This document shows positions 11,296 through 22,984 of a stretch of DNA of 64,000 nucleotides, piece by piece. The first letter of the stretch is position 1; every line of letters begins with the position of its first letter. The notes beneath the pieces are model-generated. The model saw only the letters and a list, made by a program, of their open reading frames with translations, did not search any database and was not told the origin of the DNA. The stretch comes from Raffaelea ambrosiae (taxonomy: Eukaryota > Ascomycota > Sordariomycetes > Ophiostomatales > Ophiostomataceae), in assembly GCA_002778195.1 (NCBI GenBank), contig PCDI01000005.1, positions 1,409,427 through 1,473,426 on the forward strand, read 5' to 3'. The position numbers were made by a program, and so were the translations under genes.

Positions 11296-14200
11296 AAAGG
11301 AAAACACGGCTGAATGGCAGCCAAAAAAAAAGTAACGGCATAGCTAGTTACATGCTAGACGAGGGGGGGATCGGGATCGACGCGACAGGCAGACACGGTG
11401 GAACATGCTGCTTAGGTTGGGGCGAGCGTGTGATAATAGGAGCTTTCCGACTGTTGAGAACGACAAAACACTTCTTTTGTGAGACAATGGGGCGCTGTCC
11501 GAACGGGGAACAGGGGAAGGAGACAACTTTCCCTTTCACCACCCCCTGTTGTATCTAGGCTGCAAGGAGACGGTCTCATTTTTCTTTTTTTCTTTTTGGG
11601 GGGTCATCGATACCGCCTTTTTGGCGAACGGCAGACACCGTTCTTTTGCAAGGTCTTTTTGCAGCTTCCCCGGCTAGGAGTGCCTCGGAGTCTATCCCCC
11701 TGTTTGCTGTTGTTGCTATCGTGCCGTACGGCCTACTACGAGAATATTCAGCCTTCCTTGCATTGAAAACACTTTTTATCACCCAACTATACCCAGAACT
11801 GGGGCGGTGAACGCACACACAAAGGCGAACAGCACCAGGCTACACAAGACGTACGGGTAGGACAAGGCGAATGGCATACGAAAGGGAAGAGATGACACAG
11901 GAGGGCATGGGGAGAGACGACAGCTGGCATGTTGCCTCTCTTGTTTTTGTGTCTGTGTGTAGAGGCTGGGACGGGTGCAGGCATCGTCGTCTCATGATTC
12001 CAACGAAGACCGCAAGGAAACAAAAAAACCTGACAATGTTTGTGGACTTGTTGGACCCATGTGGGCTGTTTGTGTGCGCCTGCGTCTCGGGGGAGGGGGT
12101 TTCTTGGTTCGATTTGGGGAGAAAAATCGTTCCGGTCTCCTTGCTGCCCGTTCCGCGTTCCACCAGACAAGAGAGGCGAAACGAGCCGCAGGCCGATGAA
12201 CGGGAACGGACAATTAAAAACCAAATAAAAAAAGGCAGAGGAGTGCGTAGAAGTGCCTGTTGTGCGCGAGAGTCGACGCACAAAGAGAAGAACAACCCCC
12301 CACGCTACAAGGAAAAGAACAAAAAAAAAAAAAAGCACGCCTATGATAGACATATGATAGGTCCATGACTAGTGCTGCCTTGTGGGAAAAGAAGTTGAAA
12401 AAAGGCATCGTATGATGTGGGCTGGCAGGCGACATGGCGACTAGTTTCCACCCTCTAGAAGAGAAGAGAAATACTATGTACATTAGACCGCAATGCTCTA
12501 GGAAAGTTCCGGAAACCCGGCGCCAACATACGGCACGACAAGAAGGATCAGCAAATTTCCTCTTTTGTTCTTCCCCCTTCAGCTGCATTGGCTTCTCTTT
12601 TGTCTCCGGGGGACTTCTTCCACTCTTTTGCCAAGCGGCAAGCAAGGCAACGGAGAGCCTGTGCGATCTGTGAAGCTGTCTCGACCCCCCTCGCCCCCTC
12701 CCCTCTTTCTGCTCTCCCTTTGTCGTACGTGTTCGTTTGTGAGCCGGTTACACGCACGTTTCTGTCTTGACAGGAAGACGCCCACCGTCTGTCCTCCCTC
12801 GCTCGGAGAAAGTCAACTGACAAGACGCGGAAAAAAAAGGAACACAAAGACAAACATCACATGCAAGGCAAGGCGCGAGAGGAGAGGGAAAAAAGGGCAG
12901 CCCGGTATGACCAGAACAAAGAAAGATGTTTCAATGTTTCAGTGCTTCAATGCTTTGACGTTCAACATCTGAGCATGGACTAGAGAGTTACATCCGCGGA
13001 GATGGGCAAGGGTGGCTTCCCCGGAGATCAACTATATGATAGCTCTTTTTTTTTTTCTGCGTTCGATCTGAATGGCGTTTGCATCCAGACGCCACGGTAG
13101 TCGAGAAACGAGGCTGGAGTGATCGATCTGCCTCCTTCCGGGGAGAGGATTGCCCATCACCCGGAGCCGGGGGGGTTTGTTTTGTTCCGATCAAGCCAGT
13201 CCTTTCTCTCTGTTTCTCTCTCTCTTCCGCTTCCCAAACAAATGGCTCATAGTTGCCCGCAAATAGGCGAGCAAGTCCCGGGGACATTGGGGGGGTCATT
13301 TGACCAGTCACATTACTATTATTGCCGCCTCGCCCCCGAGAATCATTGTATCTTTCTCGCTCCCCCTCTTTCTTTCTCCCCTTGGCCTCCCGTCCGCTCA
13401 CCAACGGGACCAGCGGAATCAACGAACACGGGGCGGTTCGCGAACTTCCTTCGGGCGGAAGGCCCGCGGGTGGTTAGGCTCACAGGTGGTGGCCATATCC
13501 ATATGTGGGAGGATGCCATGCAGGGAGCCGGCCACTTGACCTGGAGGGGGTGGGCAGGAGACAAAGGAGGGGCGTGGGAAAGAAAGAGGGAAGAACCAAA
13601 AGGGGAAAAGAAAGAGAGAAAACCCCGGAGATGACACGGGGAACACCCAAATGAAAAGAAGAACAAAAAAGAACAAGTGGAAAAAAAACCATCCCCTCTT
13701 TCCATGCAAGATGCAGAATTCTCAGCAGATAGAGAAAAAAAGAGCATGTTTCTAGGTCCTTTTTTTGGTTTCTTTTCCTTTTCGATCCACCCGTCCATCC
13801 ACACACACACACACACAAACACATCCTACTGCAAGAGAGTATCTGCATTGCCCCTCTTTTGGGATAGTTGTGCCCGGGCACCATGTGACGTAGCCGAGAC
13901 TATGCCAGTGGTGGACGTAAACGGGGTCCTTTTGAAGGAGGACCCTGGAAACGTGCCAGCTCCTTCGTTCACTGCACTGTACGTTGTAGAATGGAGAGAA
14001 GACAGTCGGTCAGACCAGCTGGCAATTGATTGGGAGAGCCGAGAGACGTGACTGTCCACGGAAACGTGTGGCTGGACTGGCCGGTAAGGACCGGACAAAG
14101 GAGACGTGCATCTGGCATGTCATGCAGCATGGACATCATTTTTAAAGAAAAAAAAACCCCCAGCAGAAAAGAAAGTCCGCGCCAAGAGGAGAGGGAGAGG

Positions 14201-14396
14201 GAGAGAGAGAAGCCCGGGACGATGTGTTATGTCGGCCGTATCATAGCAAAAGGGCCGGCAATACGGCGGCTGCTTCCGGACAGAAAGACAAAGGATACCC
14301 TGTAGAGAGAGAAAGTGGGTGAAATAGAGAGCGAGCAAAAGGACGAGGTGGACCACAGCTGGTCTAGACTCCACCCAGACCGAGGAGCCAGACCGA

Positions 14397-14550
14397 GGAA
14401 CTAGATCAGGAAACTAGATCAGGGAACCAGATCAGGAAACCAGATCAGGAAACCAGCCAAGGGAACCAGCCCAGGGAACCAGCCCAGGGAACCAGCCCAG
14501 GGAACCAGCCCAGGGAACCAGTCCAGAGAATCAGCCCAGGAAATCAACCC
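14397..14550. repeat. 13-bp minisatellite (GGGAACCAGCCCA)
   Basis: About eleven tandem copies of a 13-bp unit. The central copies are identical GGGAACCAGCCCA. The left copies are the variant GGAAACCAGATCA and the right copies decay (GAGAATCAGCCCA). The unit is not a multiple of three and lies in no gene. Confidence 0.9.
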
Positions 14551-17060
14551 TTTCCATACAGACACCCCCCCTCCCCCTCTTATCCTCTTTCAGCGTGCCA
14601 AGGATGTACCCTGAATTATGCCTCATTATAAAAGTTGGTACTTTCCATCGTGAGAGGCTATCTGAATGGATGCAAAAACCAAGCAATGCAGATGCAAAGC
14701 ATGTCCAGGACGTGCGGAGGCGGCCCGGGCGAGCTGTCCGCACCGCCTGTACATGCAGCATCTGGGAAGCTAGATTACTCGCAGTTGTGGCAAGTCGCTA
14801 GCTAGAAAGTCCAGGTGGGATCCATGCAAGAAAGTATAAGAAGTCGAAAATCAGCGGGAATATCAAGTTCTGTTGTCGTCGGACGCCAAAGTACGGTCAG
14901 AAGGACGGGACAGGACAGGACAGGCCAGGTCAGATGATAAGCACGCAAAAGCACGACCTTTTTAGAGTTTTGTTTCACTCTTGCCAATTCCTTTGCTGCT
15001 GCTGCTGCCTGGTGGTGGTCTGCTGTATAACGTAGTTGCTGTGCTTTTCTGTCTGTAGCCGGCCGTTGTTTTGTATGGCCGAAGGTCGACAGCATTGGGT
15101 GCTGCAAGTATCCTTTTTTATTGTTGTTTTTGCCGTTGACCGCCCTGTATACTCACACTACTCTCCATTCCGTCGGTCATCAACCCCGGGAACAGTGCTG
15201 CATCGGTGAAGAGGGAGAGGAAAATGGGAAAGAAAAGTGCAGCGGCTGCGACGAAGACAAACACGGGAGAACATAACTCTAAACAAGAGCTTGTATTGAA
15301 AGGAGGGAGGACAAGAGGGAACGGAGCACCAGAGAACAAAAAAAAGGCATCATACATGAACAGGGGATATGCTGACCGCTTGAGACGTGTCTTGCACAAC
15401 GGTGTGCAAAAGAACAGAAACATGCCTGCGAGACGAAACCTTGCGACAAGTGCATTTTCGGAGAATTGCAGGTGATTACAACAGACATTCGCTGTCCACG
15501 ACAGCCAGAAGACAAGAGTCCCTCTCACCGCAGAAAGGCGTGGAACGAGTAACAAGGTTAACTTTTATTCCTGTGTCAGACCGTTCTTCACATCATGGAA
15601 GCAAGGATGTTGTGATCGTTGTTGGTGGTATGTTTTGATGTTGGTGAATCCCCGTTGATTTTTTTTCATGAGCCTCAATTTCCGGTTATTTTTTATTTTT
15701 ATTTTAGGGGAATTTTTTTTTTCCGTTGATAGCCTCACACCTAATACCAAATGCGTCAGGCACGTTACCATCACAGTGTTACGGCCTGGCCCGACTTTTC
15801 ACAAAATCACGAACGGCTCAATTTCGAAAAAAAAAATGTTTGCTCCCGAAGCCGACATCCGTTGAGGCAACCTCCCTTCATTCCTTGTGCCGGGGAACAG
15901 CCTTCCCCGTGCCGGAGGGCAACCCCGGGTACCCACAAGGCAAAACGCTGTGACCTCCTTTTTTTGCCTTTTTCTTTTTTTGGTCTATAAGCCTAATAGG
16001 TCTATGTGTATGATCGGTTACTTGGCGAGACATGTCATCGTTCTAGAAGAGCGGAAAGAAGGCGGAAGGCGAATGTCTGTTGTAAGAGGAAGGAGCGACC
16101 TGTCCGCGATGACAAAGGAAACCGCCGAGGAGAAGAAAACCCCCAATTGGAAAAGAAGAAGAAGACAGGTGCCAGAAAATGCCAAATCAACACGAAATGC
16201 TAAACCACCACAACTGGTCAGCCCGAGTCACCTCTGATGGCATATCCTCGGCTTGGCTAGACATCCAAAGACCAAAAAGGATGAACACAGATCGTGTCTT
16301 GGCCGATTTGTCCTTGGCTGCCGATCGTGAATGCCGGGCGTTCCCAGGAAGAGCGCTCAAGAGTGCTTACCACACCCCAATTGCCCATATCTCTGCAGAG
16401 CTGGTATAGTCACGACATTTCAAGCAGACCAGGTGAGCCCCAAGAAGACATCTAATTTGCTAGATGACAGGAACAAGAGGGACCCAAGCTAACAGACAAA
16501 GAAATAACAGGAACGTGCATGCAAGACAAACAAGCAAAAGAGAGACACCAAAAAAAAAGAGCCAAGAAAATCCGGTCTGGATCAGATCCACGCCAAGGAT
16601 GAAACGCTTTGCTCTTCCTCACACAGAAGGAGATCTGGGTCGTCCCCCCCCTGAAAGCTTGTGCAAGACGGCCTGCTGATTGGCCCAGTCAACCGTCGCT
16701 TCGGTTTCAGACGCTGTCATCCTCGCGACATCTTCTGTGCCAAGATCCCGGCAACGCATTGCGTCGTCTAAGTTTGCCCTTTTTTTTGCCTCTTGTTTTT
16801 TTTTGTTCGCTCGTCTCGACTGACGACGGTTGGTACAAGCGTCGCTCCCCACAACGGAAAGCGAGACTAAGCCTTCCTGTTTCCCCCCAGAACGGACTTG
16901 CAGCGTCGCATCCAGTCCCCCTCTAAATTCCCAATTCTTCCACTTTTTCCCTCTTTGTTGGCGATCAAAGCGTGCAGGTGCTAAGAAAACTAGTGGGCAG
17001 GAGCGGCCCGTCATTTTAGCCAGGGGTCAAAGGCATTTGTTAGCGTGCGCTCTCTCTCCT

Positions 17061-17106
17061 TAGGGTTTTTTTTTTGGATTTTTTTTTTTTTTTAAAAAAA
17101 TCCCCT
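17061..17106. repeat. T-run / A-run block
   Basis: Two long T runs separated by GGA are followed by an A run, giving a short region able to fold on itself. It may be a homopolymer artefact or a natural A/T block in intergenic DNA. Confidence 0.6.
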
Positions 17107-18205
17107 TTTGGTCTGGCCGCGACGCAACGACTATTACTCCCCATGCCAAACAGGCGGACCCCATACCAGACAATGCGTGCGTAATCTTTCATATACCAAA
17201 ACATTGCTTACTATACAGACTTTGTCCTTGTTTCTTGTTGGACAATCCCCGCCCACCAAGCTTCCCTGCCGTTTCAGTTCTTTGGCTCTGACGTCGATCA
17301 CGCCAAGCCTATGATCGGTTCAATTCTACTTTTGAACGACGACAAGGTGGAGGCCGAAAAGGAGGATCATCTCCACAAGACGGGCATGGTTGACGACGAC
17401 ACTGAGAAAAGAGAGAGCAAGAGGAACAATGGGCTAGAAGGTATGGGGCCTGTCGGCCTGTCGATGAAGTCCCAGCCACCCAAATGCGTGGGCTGCTCCA
17501 GTTCTGGTACATCTTCTCGGAGCACCGAAGCACGCCGGGAAAGCTGCCTGGCAGTGCTTTCGCTGCCAACGATGGCCCATGGGCTCTGCCCTCTTGAGAT
17601 GGGACTTTTTTGGGGAAAGAGATCAATCAATCTTCCTATCTCGCTGTGGATTCTGTCTGCGAGTCTTTTTATTGTCCTCGTTTCCACCACATCTGCTCGT
17701 GTCATTTCTTGTTCATATTCTTTGACCAGTCTTCAACTTTTCTTTCTGTGAACAGCATTGGAACCCTGGCAGGCTTTCGTAAGAGAGCTCCGCTTCGCTC
17801 GCTTCTTTAAAACAAGCATTTCTGTCTCTTTTGTTTCTTCTACACCCCCCGTTTTATCTCCTGCCTTCCAACCCCCGGCCGTATTACCCCGTCAAAAGAC
17901 CTATCAGCGCGCTTTCTGCACTTTTTTCCTTCATCTTCCTTAAGTCTTGGCTCGCATCTCTACTCACCGAAGTGAGCAAGTTCTTGATACTCCGACCACC
18001 CTCCTCCATACTCGCCCCCCCCTTACATTCCATCATACTTTGCCTCAAGAACTTGCTCATAGTCAAGGACCGGGCCACTCGAAAGGGCCGCCTTTTTTTT
18101 TTTACGAACCTCACGCTGATCCGCCTTGGCGGTGGCAGCCAGTTCGGTAGCACAGAATCATATTAGTTACCACATTTCTCTGCTGGTCGTTGGTCCACTT
18201 CCCAC

Positions 18206-20614
18206 ATGGCGCCAGATCCCTTGGCATTGTCGTCATCGTCTCGGCCACTACGCTTTCTCGATGGCAGCGCCCTGTCGTCTGCGGCATCGCCCCTTCAGGC
18301 AAGCTTTAATTTGACCTGCCGTTCGCCAGTGCGGCCAACACACGACACGGCCACAGCCAATGTGCATGGAGCACCCAGCGCATCATCAAGGCTGGGAGGA
18401 GGCAGGTTGTTGTCCCCATTTCACGGAGCCAGACTGTTGAGGCTTCCAACTTCAGGCGGGACTTCGCATACCTCTCCAGATGTGCCCTCTCCACGGGGCA
18501 TTGGCGACCCAGACAGCCCTGCCAAGGCCGACCATGGCTATGGCAGCGAAGGAGACGACAGCGATACCACGCCGACCGACCGCACCGTCTTTCTTCCCCA
18601 CCAGCCGTCGCCTGGCCTGCCACCCGCGCTGAATTCGGCCGGGTTGCGGCCGTGCGAGGAAGGCAAGCTGGGGGTGGTGTCAGCGATCAATATTATTGTT
18701 GGCAAGACGATCGGCGTGGGGGCCTATTCGGTGCCCTCGGCCATTTTCGAAGGGGTCGGTTCCGTGGGCATGGCCCTGTTTGTCTGGGTCCTGGGCAGTC
18801 TTATTTCGTTCTGCGGCCTGGCCGTCTACCTCGATCTCGGCACGGCCCTGCCAAGGAGCGGCGGCGAACGTGTGTACCTGGAGCGGATTTTCCGACGGCC
18901 GCACATGCTGGCTTCGTGCATGTTTATGGCCTATGTGGTGCTGCTGGGATTCTCCACCCCCAATGCCATTGTGCTGGGCGAGTACGCCTTGTACGCAGCA
19001 GACGTGCCGGTCGATCGATGGAATGTCCGCGCCATTGCCGTGGCCTCGGTGACCATTCTTTGCTATGTCCACGCCCGCCATCCCCGTCTTGGACTCCGCC
19101 TGATCAATGTGCTGGGCGTGGTCAAGATGCTGATGCTGGTCTTTGTTGTGCTGTCCGGCATTGCTGGCGGCATTCTTGGCGTGGGGTCCCAGCCCCTCTC
19201 CTCTTCCTCCTCCTCCTCCTCGCCAAGTAGCAGCAGCGGCGTCCTTATGGGACACCACATGGATCCCGACATGGTGGGCCATAATATGCCACACGCGTCG
19301 GATGCAGCCACGGCGGCAGCAACGACTGGCCTCAGCACGGCGCGCCGTAATTTCCAGGACATCTGGGCGGGTTCCTCGTCGCAACCATACGACTACGCCA
19401 CGGCGCTGCTCAAGGTCCTGTACTGCTTCCGCGGCTACAGCACCGCCAACCAGGTGCTGTCGGAAGTGAAGGATCCTGCGCGCACGCTGCGGATCGCCGC
19501 CCCGCTGGCGCTCGTGCTGGTATCCCTGTCCTATCTGGCCGTCAATGTGGCCTTTTTTTTGGTGATTGACAAGGACGAATTTCGCTCGGCCGGCGTCGTG
19601 GTCGGCGGGCTCTTCTTCCGCAACGTCTTTGGCGAAGGCATGGGTGCGCGTGTGCTGCCGCTGTTTGTGATCGTGTCGGCCGCCGGCAACATTGCAGCGA
19701 CGTCGTTTGCGCAGGCGCGAGTCAACGAGGAGCTGGCCAAAGACGGCCTTTTGCCCTTTTCCGGCTTTTGGACGACGACGACGACCGGGCGGAGTGTCAG
19801 TAGTAGTACGAGTAGCAAAAACAACAACAACAACAACACCCATAATAACAAAAGTACGCGGAGAACGGCTAGACACCACCGGGTCGACCAGCCAGCTCAA
19901 CGCTCTCACCGCTCTCACCACTCTCACCATGCTGCCGCCGGCCCGCCTTCCCGGGGCCTGCTCCTTCACTGGCTGGTCTCTGTGGTCGTGATTGTTCTGC
20001 CGCCGCCCGGCAAGATCTACAACTTCTTGGTGGACATGGGCGGATACCCCGTGTCGGTGATCAGCGTCGCCATTGCCGCCGGCCTGCTGCATCTGCAGTG
20101 CACGCCGTCGGAAGGGTGGGCATCGTCGTCGCCGTGGCCTGCGCCACGTTTCGCGGTAGTGATATTTGCGACGAGCAACTGCCTGCTGCTTCTGATGCCC
20201 TGGATCCCGCCGGCCGGTGGACGTGGTGAGAATGAGCGGTTCCCGTACTACGCTTATCCTGCTTCGGCCCTGGCTGTGTTGGCCAGCGGCGCTCTCTATT
20301 GGTGCTGGTGGCGCGTACGCCATCTCGACGATGACGACAACGACAACGACGACCCTGGATCCAAGCCTAGACAGGGTATCGCCACCGGCGGTTGGCATCG
20401 ATGGAAGAGCGCGGTAAGTCGGCTCGCTGCCGGCCGGAACGGCGGCGGCGGCGCCAGCAGTAGTAGTAGCCAAGATGGAGCAGACGGGGGGGACGACTAT
20501 TGTGATGCGGCTCGTGGACTTCTCTCGGAAGTAGAAGGAGAAGGAAGCGAGCACGTGATCGACCTCAACCATCTGCGACGGCGAGCTCCGTGCGGATGCC
20601 ATGCGGTTCACTGA
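18206..20614 (+). CDS. LAT/Mup1-like amino-acid (methionine-type) permease
   Basis: A single exon of 802 aa. Residues 1-150 are a polar, Ser/Pro-rich cytosolic tail. The membrane core starts near residue 152 with GKLGVVSAINIIVGKTIG, the first helix of the L-type amino-acid transporter family, then GLAVYLDLGTALPRSGGE and YLERIFRRP, which are typical of fungal Mup1-like methionine permeases. About twelve hydrophobic helices can be followed. By family it imports a neutral amino acid, with methionine the likeliest substrate, across the plasma membrane; the substrate cannot be proved here. Two low-complexity insertions interrupt the core: a Ser block at about 19198-19240 and an Asn/His/Arg-rich block at about 19816-19940. 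Both probably lie in loops. The last 100 residues are polar and acidic. It converges on ALO1. The 802-aa length is well above the usual 550-600. Confidence 0.9.
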   Translation: MAPDPLALSSSSRPLRFLDGSALSSAASPLQASFNLTCRSPVRPTHDTATANVHGAPSASSRLGGGRLLSPFHGARLLRLPTSGGTSHTSPDVPSPRGIGDPDSPAKADHGYGSEGDDSDTTPTDRTVFLPHQPSPGLPPALNSAGLRPCEEGKLGVVSAINIIVGKTIGVGAYSVPSAIFEGVGSVGMALFVWVLGSLISFCGLAVYLDLGTALPRSGGERVYLERIFRRPHMLASCMFMAYVVLLGFSTPNAIVLGEYALYAADVPVDRWNVRAIAVASVTILCYVHARHPRLGLRLINVLGVVKMLMLVFVVLSGIAGGILGVGSQPLSSSSSSSSPSSSSGVLMGHHMDPDMVGHNMPHASDAATAAATTGLSTARRNFQDIWAGSSSQPYDYATALLKVLYCFRGYSTANQVLSEVKDPARTLRIAAPLALVLVSLSYLAVNVAFFLVIDKDEFRSAGVVVGGLFFRNVFGEGMGARVLPLFVIVSAAGNIAATSFAQARVNEELAKDGLLPFSGFWTTTTTGRSVSSSTSSKNNNNNNTHNNKSTRRTARHHRVDQPAQRSHRSHHSHHAAAGPPSRGLLLHWLVSVVVIVLPPPGKIYNFLVDMGGYPVSVISVAIAAGLLHLQCTPSEGWASSSPWPAPRFAVVIFATSNCLLLLMPWIPPAGGRGENERFPYYAYPASALAVLASGALYWCWWRVRHLDDDDNDNDDPGSKPRQGIATGGWHRWKSAVSRLAAGRNGGGGASSSSSQDGADGGDDYCDAARGLLSEVEGEGSEHVIDLNHLRRRAPCGCHAVH

Positions 20615-21175
20615 TGGAAGGAAGAACTCTAGAAGGACAATGGGCGATGGTTTTTTTTTTTCGGAGATTCTGGGTTTGAATTTTTGGATTTGATATAATG
20701 TAAAAAATATGGGCGCATGAGTGTACGAATAGAAAGTCAAAACAAAAAGGTCAACAGGCTAAGGATGAAGCGACATAAATCGTGTGGCTGCTATGGTCAT
20801 GCACACATTAAGGTGGCGGGAGGCTTGCAGAGGGGGGGCCTCTCTCTTTTTTTGCTCGTCTTCTAACCCCCCTCCCTCTTGTCTATAAATGAGGCTGCAG
20901 ATGTAAAACAACGCCGGTGTAGCAGTTCGTATGGGGTTCGTATGGGGTTTAAATGGATGCAACGATGGGGTCGTGTCATGAAAGATGAGGAATGTAAAAT
21001 AAGATAGCCGGGCATAAATCGACGAGAAAGCCAGGACCAATGTGGAAAAAAACAAAAATCAAAGCCGAAACAGCTCACTTTTGGGGGTTGGGAAATGTGA
21101 TTCCTTGTTGAAGAATCACAGAGAAAAGGAAAGCCAAAAATAAAAAATAAAAAAATAAAGGAGGAAAAAAAAAAA
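20615..21175. other. Convergent 3' intergenic, permease / ALO1
   Basis: About 560 bp between two convergent stop codons. It is A/T-rich with T runs just after the permease stop and AAATAAA-like runs just beyond the ALO1 stop, consistent with two 3' untranslated regions back to back. No other feature is seen. Confidence 0.6.
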
Positions 21176-22918
21176 TCACTTTTTGGCTACTTTTCCGGCA
21201 ATGAAAACGGTATTGTCGTCGGCGACGACCCGACGGCGCTCCTTCTCCTCGAGCGGGAGGGGCGGCCCGTCCTCGCCGAGCAGGTAGCGGCGGTGCCAGG
21301 GCCCGACGAAGACGCCGTCCGGGTCGGCCTTGTCGCGGACGGCGCAGAACTGGTCGAGGTCTTCGCCGTAGAGGGCGGCGAGCTCGGCGTGGTCGGAGCC
21401 GAAGCACTTGGCCCAGTGGGGCTTGCCGCCGAGGTCGCGCATGAGCCACTCAAAGGCCTCGTAGTAGCGGTCGGTGCCGGGCGGGTTGGTGTGGTAGGGG
21501 CGGTACATGATGGCGTTGAGGTAGAGCGTGGGCGCGTCGGCGACGGTCGGGTCGAGCAGCGGGCGGTGGTTCGTCGGCAGGCGGGCCGTGTTGGCGACGC
21601 GGACCTCGACAGGGGCGTGCACGTACAGGCCCTCGGCCGAGAAGGGGATGCCGTGGTCGACGTACTGCGGGTCGCCCGGCTGCAGGCGGTTGAGCCAGGC
21701 GCCCAGGCGCCGCAGGGCCTCGGGCCCGCGCGCGAGCGGAATGGCCCACTCGTTGACAAACTGCGAGTACAGGCAGTTCATCAGCAGCGCCCGGTCGCTC
21801 GCCTGCAGGCCCGTCGTGCACGTGCCGTCGCGGAAGCCGTACTGCATGCCGAACACGAACCACTCGACCCACGGCAGCAGCGGCGGCACAAACCGCGCCA
21901 GGTACAGCAGGTTCTGGTACACGACCGCGCCCAGCGTGCTGTCGTAGTAGCTCGTCGGCGGCGTGTGGTCCGGCTCCTCCTGCGGGCTCGGCAGGTTCCG
22001 GTCGTCGGCCGCCCACACCACCGCCCGGCGCGTGTAGGGGAACCACCACACCCGCACAAAGCGCGCCTGGTGCCACAGCGCGCCGTGCCGCCGCGCCGTG
22101 CTGCTGCCATGGGCGGCGTGGTCATCGTGGTCGTCGTGGTCGTCGTCGCCGTCGCCGTCGTCGTCGTCCTTGACTCCCGCACGCCACGTCTCGAACAGCT
22201 TCGTGTCCGTGTCCACCGTCTGCGTCCACCGCAGCCGGAACGCCGGCACCACCCTGAGCGTGATCTCGACCACGATGCCCAGCGCGCCCAGCGACAGCAG
22301 GGCCGCGCGGAACAAGGGCTCCGTCGCGGGCTCGTCGCGGCGCACCGAGCGCGTCCGCCCGTCGCCCAGGGTGATGCGCAGGGCCTCGATGTCGTCGCTG
22401 ATCAGGCCGTGCTGCAGGGAGCTGCCGTGGGTGCCCGTCGCGCAGGCGCCGGCCAGCGACTGGTCGTTGATGCTGCCCAGGTTTTGCAGCGCGAGCCCCT
22501 GCTTGGCCAGCGCCGCGCTGAGGTCGCGCAGCCGGATGCCCGCCTCGACGGTCACGCGGCACTGGCTCTTGTCGACCGACTTGATGCGGTTGAGCTTGTC
22601 CAGGTTGACCAGCCAGCTGCTGGTGCAGGTGATGTCCGACGGCGAGTGGCCGCAGCCCGTCGTCGTAATGCGCCGCCGCCGGTGCCGTGCCAGCCGCACG
22701 ACGCGCTCGACCTCGCCCACCGTGGCCGGCTGGATGAAGAGCTCCGGGCGGGACGCAAACGTGCGCGCCCAGGTGGCGTGCACGTAGCCCCGACGCGCGG
22801 AAAAGGGCGCGCGGCCGCCGGGCGCCGCGAGGTCGATGCCGTCGTAGGCGGAAGGATCGAAGCTGCTGCCGCCGACGCCCGCGGCCGAAGAAACGACCGA
22901 TGCGGGCCGAGAGCGCAT
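21176..22918 (-). CDS. ALO1: D-arabinono-1,4-lactone oxidase
   Basis: A single exon of 580 aa. It oxidises D-arabinono-1,4-lactone to D-erythroascorbate, the fungal vitamin-C analogue, using FAD and oxygen. The VAO-type FAD domain spans about residues 55-240. GCGHSPSD lies near residue 88, and its His91 is the expected flavin-attachment residue; LQNLGSINDQSLAGA follows as the second FAD-contact segment. The ALO domain fills the C-terminal half and carries HWAK at 501-504, the signature of aldonolactone oxidoreductases. Start chosen at 22918: the frame is open further upstream, but that part reads through T-rich leader and a GT microsatellite and looks unlike protein. Unusual: an Asp/His-rich insertion (about + strand 22105-22175) between the two domains. 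The yeast enzyme is about 526 aa. It is divergent from REC8 and convergent with the permease. Confidence 0.93.
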   Translation of the reverse strand: MRSRPASVVSSAAGVGGSSFDPSAYDGIDLAAPGGRAPFSARRGYVHATWARTFASRPELFIQPATVGEVERVVRLARHRRRRITTTGCGHSPSDITCTSSWLVNLDKLNRIKSVDKSQCRVTVEAGIRLRDLSAALAKQGLALQNLGSINDQSLAGACATGTHGSSLQHGLISDDIEALRITLGDGRTRSVRRDEPATEPLFRAALLSLGALGIVVEITLRVVPAFRLRWTQTVDTDTKLFETWRAGVKDDDDGDGDDDHDDHDDHAAHGSSTARRHGALWHQARFVRVWWFPYTRRAVVWAADDRNLPSPQEEPDHTPPTSYYDSTLGAVVYQNLLYLARFVPPLLPWVEWFVFGMQYGFRDGTCTTGLQASDRALLMNCLYSQFVNEWAIPLARGPEALRRLGAWLNRLQPGDPQYVDHGIPFSAEGLYVHAPVEVRVANTARLPTNHRPLLDPTVADAPTLYLNAIMYRPYHTNPPGTDRYYEAFEWLMRDLGGKPHWAKCFGSDHAELAALYGEDLDQFCAVRDKADPDGVFVGPWHRRYLLGEDGPPLPLEEKERRRVVADDNTVFIAGKVAKK

Positions 22919-22962
22919 GGTTGAGGTGGGTGAGGCTATTCGAAGGGAGATAGTAGGATGTT

Positions 22963-22984
22963 GTGTGTGTGTGTGTGTGTGTGT
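22963..22984. repeat. (GT)n microsatellite in ALO1 leader
   Basis: About 22 bp of TG repeat starting roughly 45 bp upstream of the ALO1 ATG. It is probably transcribed as CA repeats in the 5' untranslated region. Confidence 0.85.

Larger units (their letters stand above)
8885..18205. other. Long intergenic region, no gene supported
   Basis: More than 9 kb in which every frame is short or built from T-rich, A-rich or simple-sequence DNA. I checked for splice-joined reading frames next to CTAAC/AG signals and found none with convincing protein composition. It contains a G run (9809-9827), a CT/CA microsatellite (11243-11290), a 13-bp minisatellite (14397-14550) and a T-run/A-run block at about 17061-17106. 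The last few hundred bases before 18206 are pyrimidine-rich and probably carry the permease promoter and leader. Weakly expressed short or non-coding genes cannot be excluded. Confidence 0.6.

Noticed and set aside
17367..17705. 112-codon minus-strand frame with an amphipathic N-terminus
   Set aside because: The first 80 residues look plausible, but codon usage is unlike the other genes, the end is Ser/Leu repeat-like, and no splice partner or family was found.
18680..20740. 686-codon open frame antisense to the permease
   Set aside because: It mirrors the C/G-ending codons of the sense gene and has no membrane or domain pattern of its own. The sense strand matches a known transporter family.
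21293..22924. 543-codon open frame antisense to ALO1
   Set aside because: Same cause: a shadow of the GC-rich coding strand, with no recognisable family.
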